Shown: positions 16,830 to 25,042 of the stretch, one piece after another
Numbering within the stretch: the first letter of the stretch is position 1
Layout of the letters: every line of letters begins with the position of its first letter
NCBI RefSeq assembly: GCF_009905615.1
Contig: NZ_JAAAKW010000030.1
Span: 1-46,576 of the forward strand
Length of the DNA: 46,576 nt
Source of the DNA: Pseudomonas sp. SLFW
GTDB lineage: Bacteria > Pseudomonadota > Gammaproteobacteria > Pseudomonadales > Pseudomonadaceae
Reading direction: 5' to 3'
Notes under the pieces: generated by a model
Databases searched by the model: none
What the model was told of the DNA's origin: nothing
What the model saw: the letters and a program-made list of their open reading frames with translations, nothing else
Position numbers and translations under genes: made by a program

Positions 16830-17348
16830 ATGCCCACCCCTTCTCTCCCCGACACTGTTCACATTCGCGACCTGCGAGGCACTGACGCTGAAGCGCTGCT
16901 CGCATTCGAAACCGAGAACCGCGCCTGGTTCGAATCCCACATCGACCCCCGCCCCGCATCGTTCTACTCACCGCAAGGTGTGGACGAACACATTGACCGT
17001 TGCCTGTCCGAGCTCGCCTTGGGTACATGGCATCCGTGCGTCATCGAAGATGCCAGCGGGCGCATCGTGGGCAGGGCCAATTTGAAGCAGATCGATGCGC
17101 AGTCCGGGACCGCGGAAGTGGGCTATCGAATCGCGGAAACGGCTGCTGGAAAGGGCTTGGCCACCCAAGCGCTCAGGCACCTCATTCAACAGGCGCACAG
17201 CCGCTGGGGGCTGACCGGGTTGGTGGCGTATGTGTTCGAGGAAAATCGGGGGTCGCAGAAGGTGCTGGCGCGGTGTGGTTTCGGCCGTGACCGCCTTGCC
17301 CTTCACGGGGAGCCCGGAAGGGAAAGGCGCTTCACACTGTCATTTTGA
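16830..17348 (+). CDS. RimJ/RimL-type GNAT acetyltransferase
   Basis: A 172-residue N-acetyltransferase of the RimJ/RimL/SpeG-like type (Acetyltransf_3). The protein opens with VHIRDLRGTDAEALLAFETENRAWFESH, carries the strand pair CVIEDASGRIVGRANLKQIDAQSGTAEVGYRI and the CoA loop AETAAGKGLATQALRHLIQQA, then GLVAYVFEENRGSQKVLARCGFGRD. Target unknown: ribosomal protein N-termini, peptides or small amines are all possible. The ATG at 16830 follows AAGGA by eight bases. It converges with the symporter operon 16 bases downstream. Confidence 0.87.
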   Translation: MPTPSLPDTVHIRDLRGTDAEALLAFETENRAWFESHIDPRPASFYSPQGVDEHIDRCLSELALGTWHPCVIEDASGRIVGRANLKQIDAQSGTAEVGYRIAETAAGKGLATQALRHLIQQAHSRWGLTGLVAYVFEENRGSQKVLARCGFGRDRLALHGEPGRERRFTLSF

Positions 17349-17363
17349 GTCCAGCATTCAGCG

Positions 17364-19265
17364 TCAGTGGCTGATCGCGTCTTCCATGCCGATGCCGCTG
17401 TCACGGCGCAACACCAGGGCACGCCATTTCTCATCGGCGTCCACGCGTCTACGGTAGAGAAGGGTGCCCAGTATCAAAAAGATCGCGCCGAGCGGAATCG
17501 AAATCACCCCAGGGTTTTTCAACCCGATCAATGGCTGCTCCAACCCCACCAGACTGGTGGTTTCAGCGCCTGTCGCGTCGTATTTATCTTTGTTGATCTG
17601 GAGGTTCGCCTGGGCTTTGGCGAGTGCGGCGGTCAAGGCCTTGACTGACTCATCGTTCAGGCCTGGCGCATCAAGACGGGTTTCCAGCGTTTGAATGTCC
17701 GTCGCGATACGGGTCATGGTTACGGTGGTCTCTGCGCGAATCGCCATCGGGTATTGCATGTTGGGCGAGACAAGCACTACCACGATCGCGGCCAGTGTCC
17801 CGCCGATGACGCCGCACACCACACCGAAGACATTGCAGCGTTTCCAGTACAAGGTGCCGATCAATGCCGGGAGATTGGCCGAAGCTGCGATGGCGTAGGC
17901 GAGCCCTACCAACTGGGCGACGTTTTGCCCTTTGGCCATCAGACTTGCAGAAATGGCCACGGCGCCCACCAGAATGGCGGCCAGTTTCCCGGCCAGCATC
18001 TGCTGGCGGTCCGACGCCACGCCCTTCTTGATGGCGCCCACGTACACGTCGTGGGCCAGTGACGACGCCGCTGCAAGGGTCAACCCCGCGACCACCGCCA
18101 CGATCGTGGCGAACGCAACGGCAGCCACCAGACCCAGCAGCACGTTGCCGGATACAGTGTCTGCCCCTCCGCCCAACAGCTGGGCCAATAAAGGCGCAGC
18201 CAGGTTGCCACCTTTATCACCCGCGACAATCGTCGAACTGCCCACGTAATAAGCCGCCGCGAAACCCAGGAAAATGATCAGCAAGTGGCAAGTGCCGATG
18301 GCGAGCATGGCCCACAACACTGACTTACGCGCCGTTTGAGCATCCTTTACTGTGAAGAAACGCATGAGAATATGAGGCAAGGCCGCCGTGCCCAAGGTCA
18401 GTCCCAGGCCTAACGACACTTGCTCCAGCGGGTTCTTCAAATACAGGCCCGGCTCGAAAAAGGTTTTCGTCACCAACGTGGGGTCTTCACCGGACGCCAA
18501 TGCACGGCCATGGGAAAGATAGTCATACAGGGCGGCTTGATGGATGAGCGACGAAAAGAACGCCGCAATATCAAGATGAAAGGGAATGAGTGCGAGCACG
18601 GTTAAACCTGCACACGCCGTCAGTAACAAGCCTGCCTTAATGATTTGCACCCAGGTGGTGGCCGTCATGCCGCCAAACGTCACGTAGGTGAGCATTAATA
18701 CGCCGACCACCACGACCGACACTTCGTACTTGATGCCCAACAGCGCATAGAGCAGAACGGCGCCGCCGACGATTTGCGGAATCATATAGGCGATGACGAT
18801 GACGACACTCGATGTCGCTGCGAGAATCTTGGACGTCCGAAAGTCATAGCGATACGCGAGCACATCGCCAAACGTGTAGCGACCGAGGTTTCGGCAGGGC
18901 TCGGCCACGAACAACAGCACAGGCATCAGCGCGACGAAAAAACCGATCAGGTAAAGAATGCCGTCGTAACCGTACAGCGCGATCAGCCCCGACACCCCCA
19001 GAAACGCGGCGGCAGACAGGTAATCCCCGGCGATGGCGAAGCCATTCTTGACCCCCGATATGCCGCCCCCCGCGGTATAGAAGTCACGCGTGCTCTTGCC
19101 CTTTTTCGAAGCCAATCCGGTGATGACCAACGTCATCAGAATGATCGCCACAAACGCCGCCAAGGCGTAGGGTTTGTGGGCTTGCGGCACCAGATCTGCC
19201 GCCTGGGAAGAGGCCGTCGCGAACATCGCGATACACCCCGCGACGCAGCGCTTAATAGTGTTCAT
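17364..19265 (-). CDS. ActP-like sodium:solute symporter with long C-terminal insert
   Basis: A 633-residue SSS-family symporter, longer than the usual 550-residue acetate permease ActP. After a signal-like N-terminus (MNTIKRCVAGCIAMFATASSQA) come about 13 membrane helices with family motifs (TRDFYTAGGGISGVKNGFAIAGDYLSAAAFLG; FGGMTATTWVQIIKA; GLTLAAASSLAHDVYVGAIKKG). A hydrophilic, probably coiled insert at about residues 503-585 (QTLETRLDAPGLNDESVKALTAALAKAQANLQINKDKYD) precedes the last helix. It is the last gene of an operon with a DUF485 protein and an M20 deacylase, so the solute is probably a carboxylate or N-acyl compound feeding that enzyme, not simply acetate. Start ATG has GGAGA and overlaps DUF485 by 14 bases. 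Confidence 0.88.
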   Translation of the reverse strand: MNTIKRCVAGCIAMFATASSQAADLVPQAHKPYALAAFVAIILMTLVITGLASKKGKSTRDFYTAGGGISGVKNGFAIAGDYLSAAAFLGVSGLIALYGYDGILYLIGFFVALMPVLLFVAEPCRNLGRYTFGDVLAYRYDFRTSKILAATSSVVIVIAYMIPQIVGGAVLLYALLGIKYEVSVVVVGVLMLTYVTFGGMTATTWVQIIKAGLLLTACAGLTVLALIPFHLDIAAFFSSLIHQAALYDYLSHGRALASGEDPTLVTKTFFEPGLYLKNPLEQVSLGLGLTLGTAALPHILMRFFTVKDAQTARKSVLWAMLAIGTCHLLIIFLGFAAAYYVGSSTIVAGDKGGNLAAPLLAQLLGGGADTVSGNVLLGLVAAVAFATIVAVVAGLTLAAASSLAHDVYVGAIKKGVASDRQQMLAGKLAAILVGAVAISASLMAKGQNVAQLVGLAYAIAASANLPALIGTLYWKRCNVFGVVCGVIGGTLAAIVVVLVSPNMQYPMAIRAETTVTMTRIATDIQTLETRLDAPGLNDESVKALTAALAKAQANLQINKDKYDATGAETTSLVGLEQPLIGLKNPGVISIPLGAIFLILGTLLYRRRVDADEKWRALVLRRDSGIGMEDAISH

Positions 19266-19596
19266 GGACTTTTCTCCAGGCGTCGGAAAACGTTGTTATT
19301 TGAATATCAATGGCTTTCATCCGATACGCATAGATCAGGGCAAGGCCTGCAACGAAGAAATACTGCGACACCGCAAACGCAGTCCCCACATTGACCCCAC
19401 CCATCAACGGCAATACATAAATGTCGCGAAACCACCCTGCTCCGACAATGAACGCGAAATAGTAGGTGAAAAAAACGGCACTCAGCGTGACCAGCATTCG
19501 GTTTTTTGCGGCCATGCAGCGTTCGAAGGATTCAATCGCCAACGCTTTTTCAACCGTGTGCAGCGGCGGGACGGAAAGTTGTTTGAGCGCATTCAT
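19252..19596 (-). CDS. DUF485 small membrane protein
   Basis: A 114-residue protein with two hydrophobic spans (MLVTLSAVFFTYYFAFIVGAG and AFAVSQYFFVAGLALIYAY), typical of DUF485/YjcH-like partners encoded just before ActP-type symporters. Its role is thought to be helping the symporter, but this is not established. The ATG at 19596 overlaps the TGA of the M20 gene (ATGA) and its own 3' end overlaps the symporter start, so all three are translationally coupled. GGAGG precedes the start. Confidence 0.88.
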   Translation of the reverse strand: MNALKQLSVPPLHTVEKALAIESFERCMAAKNRMLVTLSAVFFTYYFAFIVGAGWFRDIYVLPLMGGVNVGTAFAVSQYFFVAGLALIYAYRMKAIDIQITTFSDAWRKVHEHY

Positions 19597-20720
19597 GATT
19601 GCCAATCCTCCAGGAGCCGGGAATAAATATCGACGCATTCATGAACGCGTCTGACGCTGCACCACTCGTCCGTCTGATGAGCGCAAGAAGGCTCTCCAGG
19701 ACCGATGACGATCGCCGGCACTTCGCCAAACAATTCCCGGAGTACCGGACCATCCGTGAAGAACGCCACCGTCCGCACGGCTGACTGCTCACCGGTAACA
19801 AACGCGACGGATTCTGTGACCTGCCGGATCCACGGGTTGGCGAGATCGTTCGACAGGGCGGGTACATCCACTGTCGCTGACAACTTCACGTTGCCGCCGA
19901 TATGGTCACCCACCCTGCCGCACAGCTCCTTGTGGGAAAGCCCGCACACGGTGCGGATGTCGATCGTGAACGCTGATGTGTCGGGCACTGAGTTAACGTT
20001 CATGCCTCCGGTGATCGTGCCGATGTTTAAGGTGGGACTGCCCAGCAACGGATCGACCGGGGCGCAGAAATCAAATTGCCGCAGCTTCTGGATGGCATCG
20101 ACCGCATGGTAGATGGCGTTATCGCCAAGCTCGGGCATGGCACCGTGCGCTGTCTTCCCCGTGGCCTGTCCCGTCAGCCAGAGCGCGCCTTTGTGCCCGA
20201 CGACACATTGATTCGCGGTCGGCTCTCCAATGAGCAACGCGCCCACGTCCAGACCGGACAGATCAAGCTCGGCCAGGCGCTTGGCGCCTTCACACCCCGT
20301 TTCCTCACCTGCGGTCAGTACAACCAACACCGGAGGCAAAGACCCGAACCGCGTCGCGAAGGTGTGCAACGCGCAAAGAAAAGCCGCGATGCCGCCTTTC
20401 ATGTCCGAAGCGCCGCGCCCGTAGAGGCGATCACCGATCACCTCCCCGCCCAACGGCGCCTGAACCCACGGAGCCGCGCCTAACGGGACGGTGTCGAGAT
20501 GACCTGTGAAACATAACCTCGACCCGTCCGCCGAAGGGTTCCATGCCAAGAGGTTGGCCCGTCCTGGGGCGATCGACTGGACCAGCGTGGTCAACCCCAA
20601 CGTTTTCAGTGCCCGCTCCAACTCTTCGACGAGGGGGCCTTCATTGCCAGGAGGGTTGATGGTGTTGGTGCAGACCAGGTGTCGCGTCAGTGCTATGGGG
20701 TCACGCAGACTTAGGGGCAC
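19593..20720 (-). CDS. M20 metallopeptidase, ArgE/DapE-type N-deacylase
   Basis: A 375-residue di-zinc hydrolase of family M20. Metal and catalytic residues appear in order: His74 and Asp76 (FTGHLDTVP), Asp106 (GRGASDMKGG), Glu139-Glu140 (LTAGEETGCEG), Glu166 (IGEPT) and a C-terminal His (GEPSCAHQTDEW). The lid/dimerisation domain lies between about 178 and 285. Relatives remove acetyl, formyl or succinyl groups from amino acids. Here it heads an operon with a symporter, not arginine genes, so a catabolic N-acyl or N-formyl amino acid is more likely than ornithine synthesis. The start is GTG with AGGA eight bases away. The promoter carries the MocR-type operator at 20783. Confidence 0.88.
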   Translation of the reverse strand: MPLSLRDPIALTRHLVCTNTINPPGNEGPLVEELERALKTLGLTTLVQSIAPGRANLLAWNPSADGSRLCFTGHLDTVPLGAAPWVQAPLGGEVIGDRLYGRGASDMKGGIAAFLCALHTFATRFGSLPPVLVVLTAGEETGCEGAKRLAELDLSGLDVGALLIGEPTANQCVVGHKGALWLTGQATGKTAHGAMPELGDNAIYHAVDAIQKLRQFDFCAPVDPLLGSPTLNIGTITGGMNVNSVPDTSAFTIDIRTVCGLSHKELCGRVGDHIGGNVKLSATVDVPALSNDLANPWIRQVTESVAFVTGEQSAVRTVAFFTDGPVLRELFGEVPAIVIGPGEPSCAHQTDEWCSVRRVHECVDIYSRLLEDWQS

Positions 20721-21071
20721 GATAGGATTCCTATGTCAGGAGCAGGATGCCGCACCTAGACAAAGCGTTCGAAAAACGCCACGTACTGGTACGTTACTTT
20801 TTTTGTACCAATTGAATCTATAACGACGAGGGGTGACCGTCAATCGAAAACATGAGGTGAAAGGTGTTGATGAGGCCGCGCATGCGGTACAAACGCCCCA
20901 CACCCCGGCGTATGTCCTAGCATTTCGGCCCTGCGCATGTGCAACATCCAGGCGAAGGTGCAGGTTTGTCCCGGTTCGAGCTAAAGTATGTCTCCCTGTA
21001 CCGGCGCCGGCCGGACGCGGCATGGCCCTCACGCACCCACGGCCAGGTCGCCAAGACCGTTGAGGATGATT
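20721..21071. other. Regulatory gap between M20 operon and MocR gene
   Basis: A 351-bp stretch with no credible gene. It holds the operator at 20783-20810 and an A+T-rich promoter zone on the M20 side; nothing else stands out. Confidence 0.6.
20783..20810 (+). promoter_or_regulatory. MocR-type operator, copy 1
   Basis: GTACTGGTAC-N12-GTACCA: an inverted pair TGGTAC/GTACCA plus an extra GTAC on the left. It lies 63-90 bases before the M20 start. The same extended pattern appears at 23254-23281. Confidence 0.65.
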
Positions 21072-22412
21072 ATGTTCACGTTGCAACCCCATGAAATTGC
21101 TGAAGGCAAGGCAGAATCCATACGCCGCGCCATCGAGCAGGCCATTCTCGAAGACCGCCTCAAGCCGGGTGAAAGCCTTCCAACGGTGCGTAACCTCGCG
21201 GCGGACCTGGGTGTCAACAAGAACACCGTGGTGGTTGCCTACCGACAGCTACAGGCGACGGGGCTGGTGGTGTCCGATGGCAGACGGGGTTCGATCGTGG
21301 CCAACCCCTCGTCGTCGGCGCCTTCCGCCGATGTTGGCCTGCCCCAGATGATGTCGGTGCGTGACGGCAATCCGGACATCGCGTTTCTTCCCGATGACCA
21401 CGACATTCGCGACGCATTTTCCCGCATGAGCCTCGACAACCATTTGTATGGCGAGCAGCGAAACAACGCAGGGTTCGTCAAATGGGCAAAAGAGGGCTTC
21501 CTGGCGGACAACGTGCCCGTGGACAGAAGCATTTTTGTCTCCGCAGGCGCGCTGGATCTGATCGAGCGCGCGCTTGAAGCGAGCGGGCTCACTGCAGGTG
21601 ACAAAGTGGCCGTGGAGGATCCTGGCTACATGAGCCTGCTGGCGTTGACCCGCCTGATGGGCTTTGACCTGGTACCCCTTGCGTTCGATGATCACGGGAT
21701 CGTGCCCGCCAGCCTGCAAGCGGCGGTGGACGTGGGCGTGAAGGCGGTGCTATTCAGCAGCCGCGCGCAAAATCCCACCGGTATTTCGACGTCGAAAGAG
21801 CGCGCACGGGCGCTGGCGGACATTGCCGCCCATGCCGATGACGTGCTGCTCATCGATGACGATCATTCCAGCCTGCTCCAATTGGCCGATTACCATCCAT
21901 GGCATATCCGGGAGAACGGGCCTTGGCTGGTTGTCAGGTCGCTGTCCAAATTCCTGGGGCCTGATTATCGACTGGCGGTATCGACGGGAGACACCCGGAC
22001 CATCGAGAGCCTCGAAAACAGACAGGCCGTCGGCATGGGGTGGGTCAGCACCTTTTTGCAGCGCCTGGCGCTTGAGCTGCTCATCAGCCCTGCCATCCGC
22101 CGAAAAATAGCCGCCGGTGGCGCAACGTATGTCGAGCGCCATACGGCCCTGGTGACGATGCTGAAAAAGAAAGGGTTCAACGTGGCAGCCGGCGCCGGAC
22201 TCAATCTGTGGTTGCCCATCCCCGACGAGCGTGCAGTCGCCGAACGTCTGTTCGATGCGGGCTGGCTGGTGCGCACGGGGCGTGACTTCTGCGTGACACC
22301 CCAGTCCGGCATTCGAATCACATCATCGAGAATGACACCGCAACAAAGCAGCGTGTTCGTGGAGGCGCTCGTCGCCGCCCGTCACGCCGTGACCACGACG
22401 CTGTCGGCCTGA
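21072..22412 (+). CDS. MocR-family (GntR/aminotransferase) regulator
   Basis: A 446-residue PLP-dependent regulator. The GntR winged helix is at residues about 10-78 (IRRAIEQAILEDRLKPGESLPTVRNLAADLGVNKNTVVVAYRQLQATGLVVSDGRRGSIV). The fold-type I aminotransferase-like domain follows, with VEDPGYMSLL, SRAQNPTG, DDDHSS and the PLP lysine Lys293 (VRSLSKFLGPDYRLAVSTG). Such proteins sense an amino-compound through PLP. It is divergent from the M20 operon, and one operator type (GTACTGGTAC-N12-GTACCA) lies before both that operon and the DJ-1 gene, which suggests this is the shared regulator. Start at 21072 is chosen for GAGG spacing; an ATG two codons earlier is possible. Confidence 0.9.
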   Translation: MFTLQPHEIAEGKAESIRRAIEQAILEDRLKPGESLPTVRNLAADLGVNKNTVVVAYRQLQATGLVVSDGRRGSIVANPSSSAPSADVGLPQMMSVRDGNPDIAFLPDDHDIRDAFSRMSLDNHLYGEQRNNAGFVKWAKEGFLADNVPVDRSIFVSAGALDLIERALEASGLTAGDKVAVEDPGYMSLLALTRLMGFDLVPLAFDDHGIVPASLQAAVDVGVKAVLFSSRAQNPTGISTSKERARALADIAAHADDVLLIDDDHSSLLQLADYHPWHIRENGPWLVVRSLSKFLGPDYRLAVSTGDTRTIESLENRQAVGMGWVSTFLQRLALELLISPAIRRKIAAGGATYVERHTALVTMLKKKGFNVAAGAGLNLWLPIPDERAVAERLFDAGWLVRTGRDFCVTPQSGIRITSSRMTPQQSSVFVEALVAARHAVTTTLSA

Positions 22413-22436
22413 GTCTGACGCCGACAGAACCCGACT

Positions 22437-22481
22437 GGGACGATCGATGACGGCCCATTGCGAGCCATCATCGATCGTCCC
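22437..22481. terminator. Perfect 14-bp inverted repeat between converging genes
   Basis: GGGACGATCGATGA and TCATCGATCGTCCC are exact complements around a 17-base loop. The place, between converging genes, fits a bidirectional transcript end, but no T-run follows on either strand. Confidence 0.5.
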
Positions 22482-22516
22482 GTGTCACGCTGGAAAAGCG
22501 GACTGATCCGGCAGAC

Positions 22517-23227
22517 TCAAGCGCGAGCCAACGTTTGGCTGGCGTGATAAGCACGTGCGGTTTCAAGGCGCTGGGCCGTGATGTTGGCCGCGCGTTCCGT
22601 CACTGTGCGCAAAATCGACGCAGGCGCGCTTTTCGGCGAACCGGCCTGGAAAGGCGGTTCCGGGTCGTAGGCCATGTAGAGTTGCAACTCTTGGGCGACC
22701 GTCTCCCCGCGCAGCAGTGAAACCAGTACCAGCGACCCATCGATCCCGGACGTCACGCCGCCAGCGCTGACGAACTTGCCGTCGATCACGACGCGCTCAT
22801 CGCTGGGGATGGCACCGAAAAAGGGCAGCGTTTCCATGGCTGTCCAATGGGTCGTCGCGCGCTTGCCCTTGAGCAAGCCAGCCCCGCCACACAAGAGCGC
22901 TCCGGTGCACACCGAGAACACATACTTCGCGTTTGCGGCTTGCTGACGGATGAAAGAAAGCACGACCTCATCATGCATCAGGGCTTGCTGGCCATAGCCG
23001 CCCGGCACCAGCAGCACGTCGAGCTGTGGCGCCTTGTCCAGGGTCGTATCGGCCAGCAACAGCATCCCGGCCAGATCACGGACCGGCTCTTTGTCCTTCC
23101 AGATGGTGAAGAACGTCGAGTTCGGGGTACGTGCCAACGCTTCGAAGGGGCCGGTGAAATCGCATTGATCCATGCCGGGAAAGATCAGGGCGCCGATCTT
23201 CAAATGGGTCTCGAGTGGAATAGTCAT
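22517..23227 (-). CDS. inhA: DJ-1/PfpI protein, probable isonitrile hydratase
   Basis: A 236-residue single-domain DJ-1/PfpI enzyme. It most resembles the isonitrile hydratase InhA of Pseudomonas putida, which converts R-NC to an N-formyl amine. Asp23 (QCDFTGPFEAL) and Cys107-Thr108 (VFSVCTGALLCGGAGLL) have the 84-residue spacing of the InhA catalytic residues Asp17, Cys101 and Thr102. No signal peptide, so cytosolic. The promoter has operator copy 2 of the MocR-type motif, linking it to the M20/symporter operon. It could also be a glyoxalase-like or regulatory DJ-1 relative. Start ATG at 23227. Confidence 0.78.
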   Translation of the reverse strand: MTIPLETHLKIGALIFPGMDQCDFTGPFEALARTPNSTFFTIWKDKEPVRDLAGMLLLADTTLDKAPQLDVLLVPGGYGQQALMHDEVVLSFIRQQAANAKYVFSVCTGALLCGGAGLLKGKRATTHWTAMETLPFFGAIPSDERVVIDGKFVSAGGVTSGIDGSLVLVSLLRGETVAQELQLYMAYDPEPPFQAGSPKSAPASILRTVTERAANITAQRLETARAYHASQTLARA

Positions 23228-23253
23228 GTTCGCTCCAACAGTATCAAGGTTAG

Positions 23254-23281
23254 TGGTACAACATTTGTTATGTACCAGTAC
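23254..23281 (-). promoter_or_regulatory. MocR-type operator, copy 2
   Basis: On the minus strand GTACTGGTAC-N12-GTACCA, matching the copy at 20783-20810 at every defined position. It begins 27 bases before the DJ-1 start. Confidence 0.65.
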
Positions 23282-23303
23282 AAATATAGGCTATTGTCTG
23301 CCC

Positions 23304-23321
23304 TGTCAACGAATTTTGACG
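23304..23321. promoter_or_regulatory. PhhR/TyrR-box-like site
   Basis: TGTCAA-N6-TTGACG is one base from a perfect inverted pair and has the geometry of the TyrR/PhhR box (TGTAAA-N6-TTTACA). It lies between the DJ-1 gene and the TyrR-like regulator, about 130 bp before the latter. Confidence 0.45.
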
Positions 23322-23448
23322 CCGGGGTGAGTACCCACGGGCGGCCTGTCCGGCGTTCCGCCGCTGGGCAGAGCCTTCGGGTGAGCTACGCAGATGGACC
23401 AGCGACCGCCCTGTTCACTCGACCAGACACACGTTTCTCAGGGCCTTC

Positions 23449-24954
23449 ATGCGCATTCACGTGACCTTCATCGACCGCGTCGGCATCACTCAGGAAGTCC
23501 TCGCCCTGCTGGGTGGGCGCCGCTTCAATCTGGAGGCCGTGGAGATGGTTCCCCCCCACGTCTACATCGATGCGCCAACGCTCGGCGCCGAGGTGCTGGA
23601 GGAGTTGCGCGGCGCATTTCTCGGCGTGAAAGGCGTGCAATCGGTGACGGTGGTCGACATCCTTCCGGGCCAGCGCCGACACCTGCAGCTCGATGCGTTG
23701 TTATCTGCCAGCTCCGACCCGGTGTTGGCGGTGGATGAGCGCGGGCATGTCTTGCTGGCCAACCCTGCGCTGATAGCTTTGTGCGGACGCGAACCGGCCG
23801 GCGAGTCGCTCGCCCAGGTGTTTGATGACGACGTGCTGCACACGTTGGTCAGCCACGCCTTTCGCTTGCCGATGCGAGAAGTCAGCCTTGGAGGGCGAAC
23901 CCTGCTGCTCGACGCCATGCCGATCAATGCGGCGGGCGCCCTGATCACCCTCTACCCGCCAAGCCGAATCGGCGAGCGGCTGTCGGCGCTGCGCCATGAC
24001 CCTGCCGGAGGGTTCGACGCGATTTTGGGTGCTTCCCAAGCCATTCAAAAGCTCAAGGCGCGAGCGCATCGCGTGGGAGGGCTCGATGCGCCTCTGCTGA
24101 TTCAAGGCGAGACCGGCACCGGCAAAGAGTTGGTCGCCCGCGCCTGCCACGCGATCAGCAAACGGCGTGAGGCGCCCTTCTTGCCATTGAACTGCGCAGC
24201 GCTGCCGGAGAGCCTTGCCGAGAGTGAGCTGTTCGGATACGCCGCTGGCGCCTTCACCGGCGCGCAACGGGGCGGCAAGCTCGGGCTGCTGGAGCTGGCG
24301 GATCAAGGCACGGTGTTTCTGGACGAAGTCGGAGAAATGTCACCCTATCTTCAGGCCAAACTCCTGCGTTTTCTGAGCGATGGGTGCTTCCGTCGCGTCG
24401 GCGGTGACCGGGAGATCAGGGTCAACGTGCGAATCCTCAGCGCGACCCACCGCAATCTGGAAAACATGGTCAGCGATGGTCACTTTCGTGAAGACCTGTT
24501 TTATCGCCTCAACGTGCTCAACCTGCACGTGCCGCCACTGCGCGAGCGTGGCCAGGACATCCTGCTGATGGCAGAGCACTTCATGCAGCAAGCCTGCGCG
24601 CAGATTCAGCGTCCGGTTTGCCGGCTGGCCCCCAGCACGTTTCCCGCCTTGCTCGACAACCGATGGCCGGGGAACGTCCGGCAATTGCAAAACGTGATCT
24701 TTCGCGCCGCGGCCATTTGTGAACATCCCAGGGTGGACCTCGACGACCTGGACATCGCGCGCACGGCCGTGGATGGGCAGCAAACCCGCGAGATAGGCAG
24801 CCTGGAGGACGCGGTTGCCCGCTTCGAGAAAGACCTGCTGGAACAGCTTTACCCCAGCCACCCTTCCAGCCGACTGCTGGCGGCGCGGCTGAAGACCTCG
24901 CACACCTCGATCTCCATGCGACTGCGCAAATACGGCATCCCTGGCAAGTCCTGA
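23449..24954 (+). CDS. TyrR/PhhR-like ACT-PAS-AAA+ regulator
   Basis: A 501-residue regulator with the TyrR layout: ACT domain (about 1-72), PAS-like domain (about 80-170), AAA+ domain with Walker A GETGTGKE (220-227) and Walker B TVFLDE (288-293), and a C-terminal helix-turn-helix (RLLAARLKTSHTSISMRLRKYGI). The sigma54-contact loop GAFTGA (267-272) is intact; E. coli TyrR lacks it. It should therefore activate a sigma54 promoter in response to an aromatic amino acid or related ligand. The target is unknown, but the neighbouring isonitrile-hydratase-like gene is the first candidate. A PhhR-like box lies between them. Confidence 0.88.
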   Translation: MRIHVTFIDRVGITQEVLALLGGRRFNLEAVEMVPPHVYIDAPTLGAEVLEELRGAFLGVKGVQSVTVVDILPGQRRHLQLDALLSASSDPVLAVDERGHVLLANPALIALCGREPAGESLAQVFDDDVLHTLVSHAFRLPMREVSLGGRTLLLDAMPINAAGALITLYPPSRIGERLSALRHDPAGGFDAILGASQAIQKLKARAHRVGGLDAPLLIQGETGTGKELVARACHAISKRREAPFLPLNCAALPESLAESELFGYAAGAFTGAQRGGKLGLLELADQGTVFLDEVGEMSPYLQAKLLRFLSDGCFRRVGGDREIRVNVRILSATHRNLENMVSDGHFREDLFYRLNVLNLHVPPLRERGQDILLMAEHFMQQACAQIQRPVCRLAPSTFPALLDNRWPGNVRQLQNVIFRAAAICEHPRVDLDDLDIARTAVDGQQTREIGSLEDAVARFEKDLLEQLYPSHPSSRLLAARLKTSHTSISMRLRKYGIPGKS

Positions 24955-24997
24955 GCCTTTTGCTCCAGTGCCGTGTTCGCCTGGCCACAGCGCCTAT

Positions 24998-25023
24998 AAA
25001 AAAAGCACCCTCAGGTGCTTTTT
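24998..25023. terminator. Bidirectional rho-independent terminator
   Basis: GCACC-CTCA-GGTGC flanked by seven A on the left and five T on the right. It can end both the TyrR-like gene (plus) and the OsmC-YcaO gene (minus). Confidence 0.85.
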
Positions 25024-25042
25024 CAATGACGCGTTCTTCCGT

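Noticed and set aside
19593..20720. Arginine-biosynthetic ArgE
   Set aside because: The gene sits in a coupled operon with a symporter and a MocR-regulated block, not with arginine genes, so only the M20 deacylase family is claimed.
23228..23448. sigma54 promoter near the TyrR-like gene
   Set aside because: No GG-N10-GC with the usual flanks could be found on either strand by eye.
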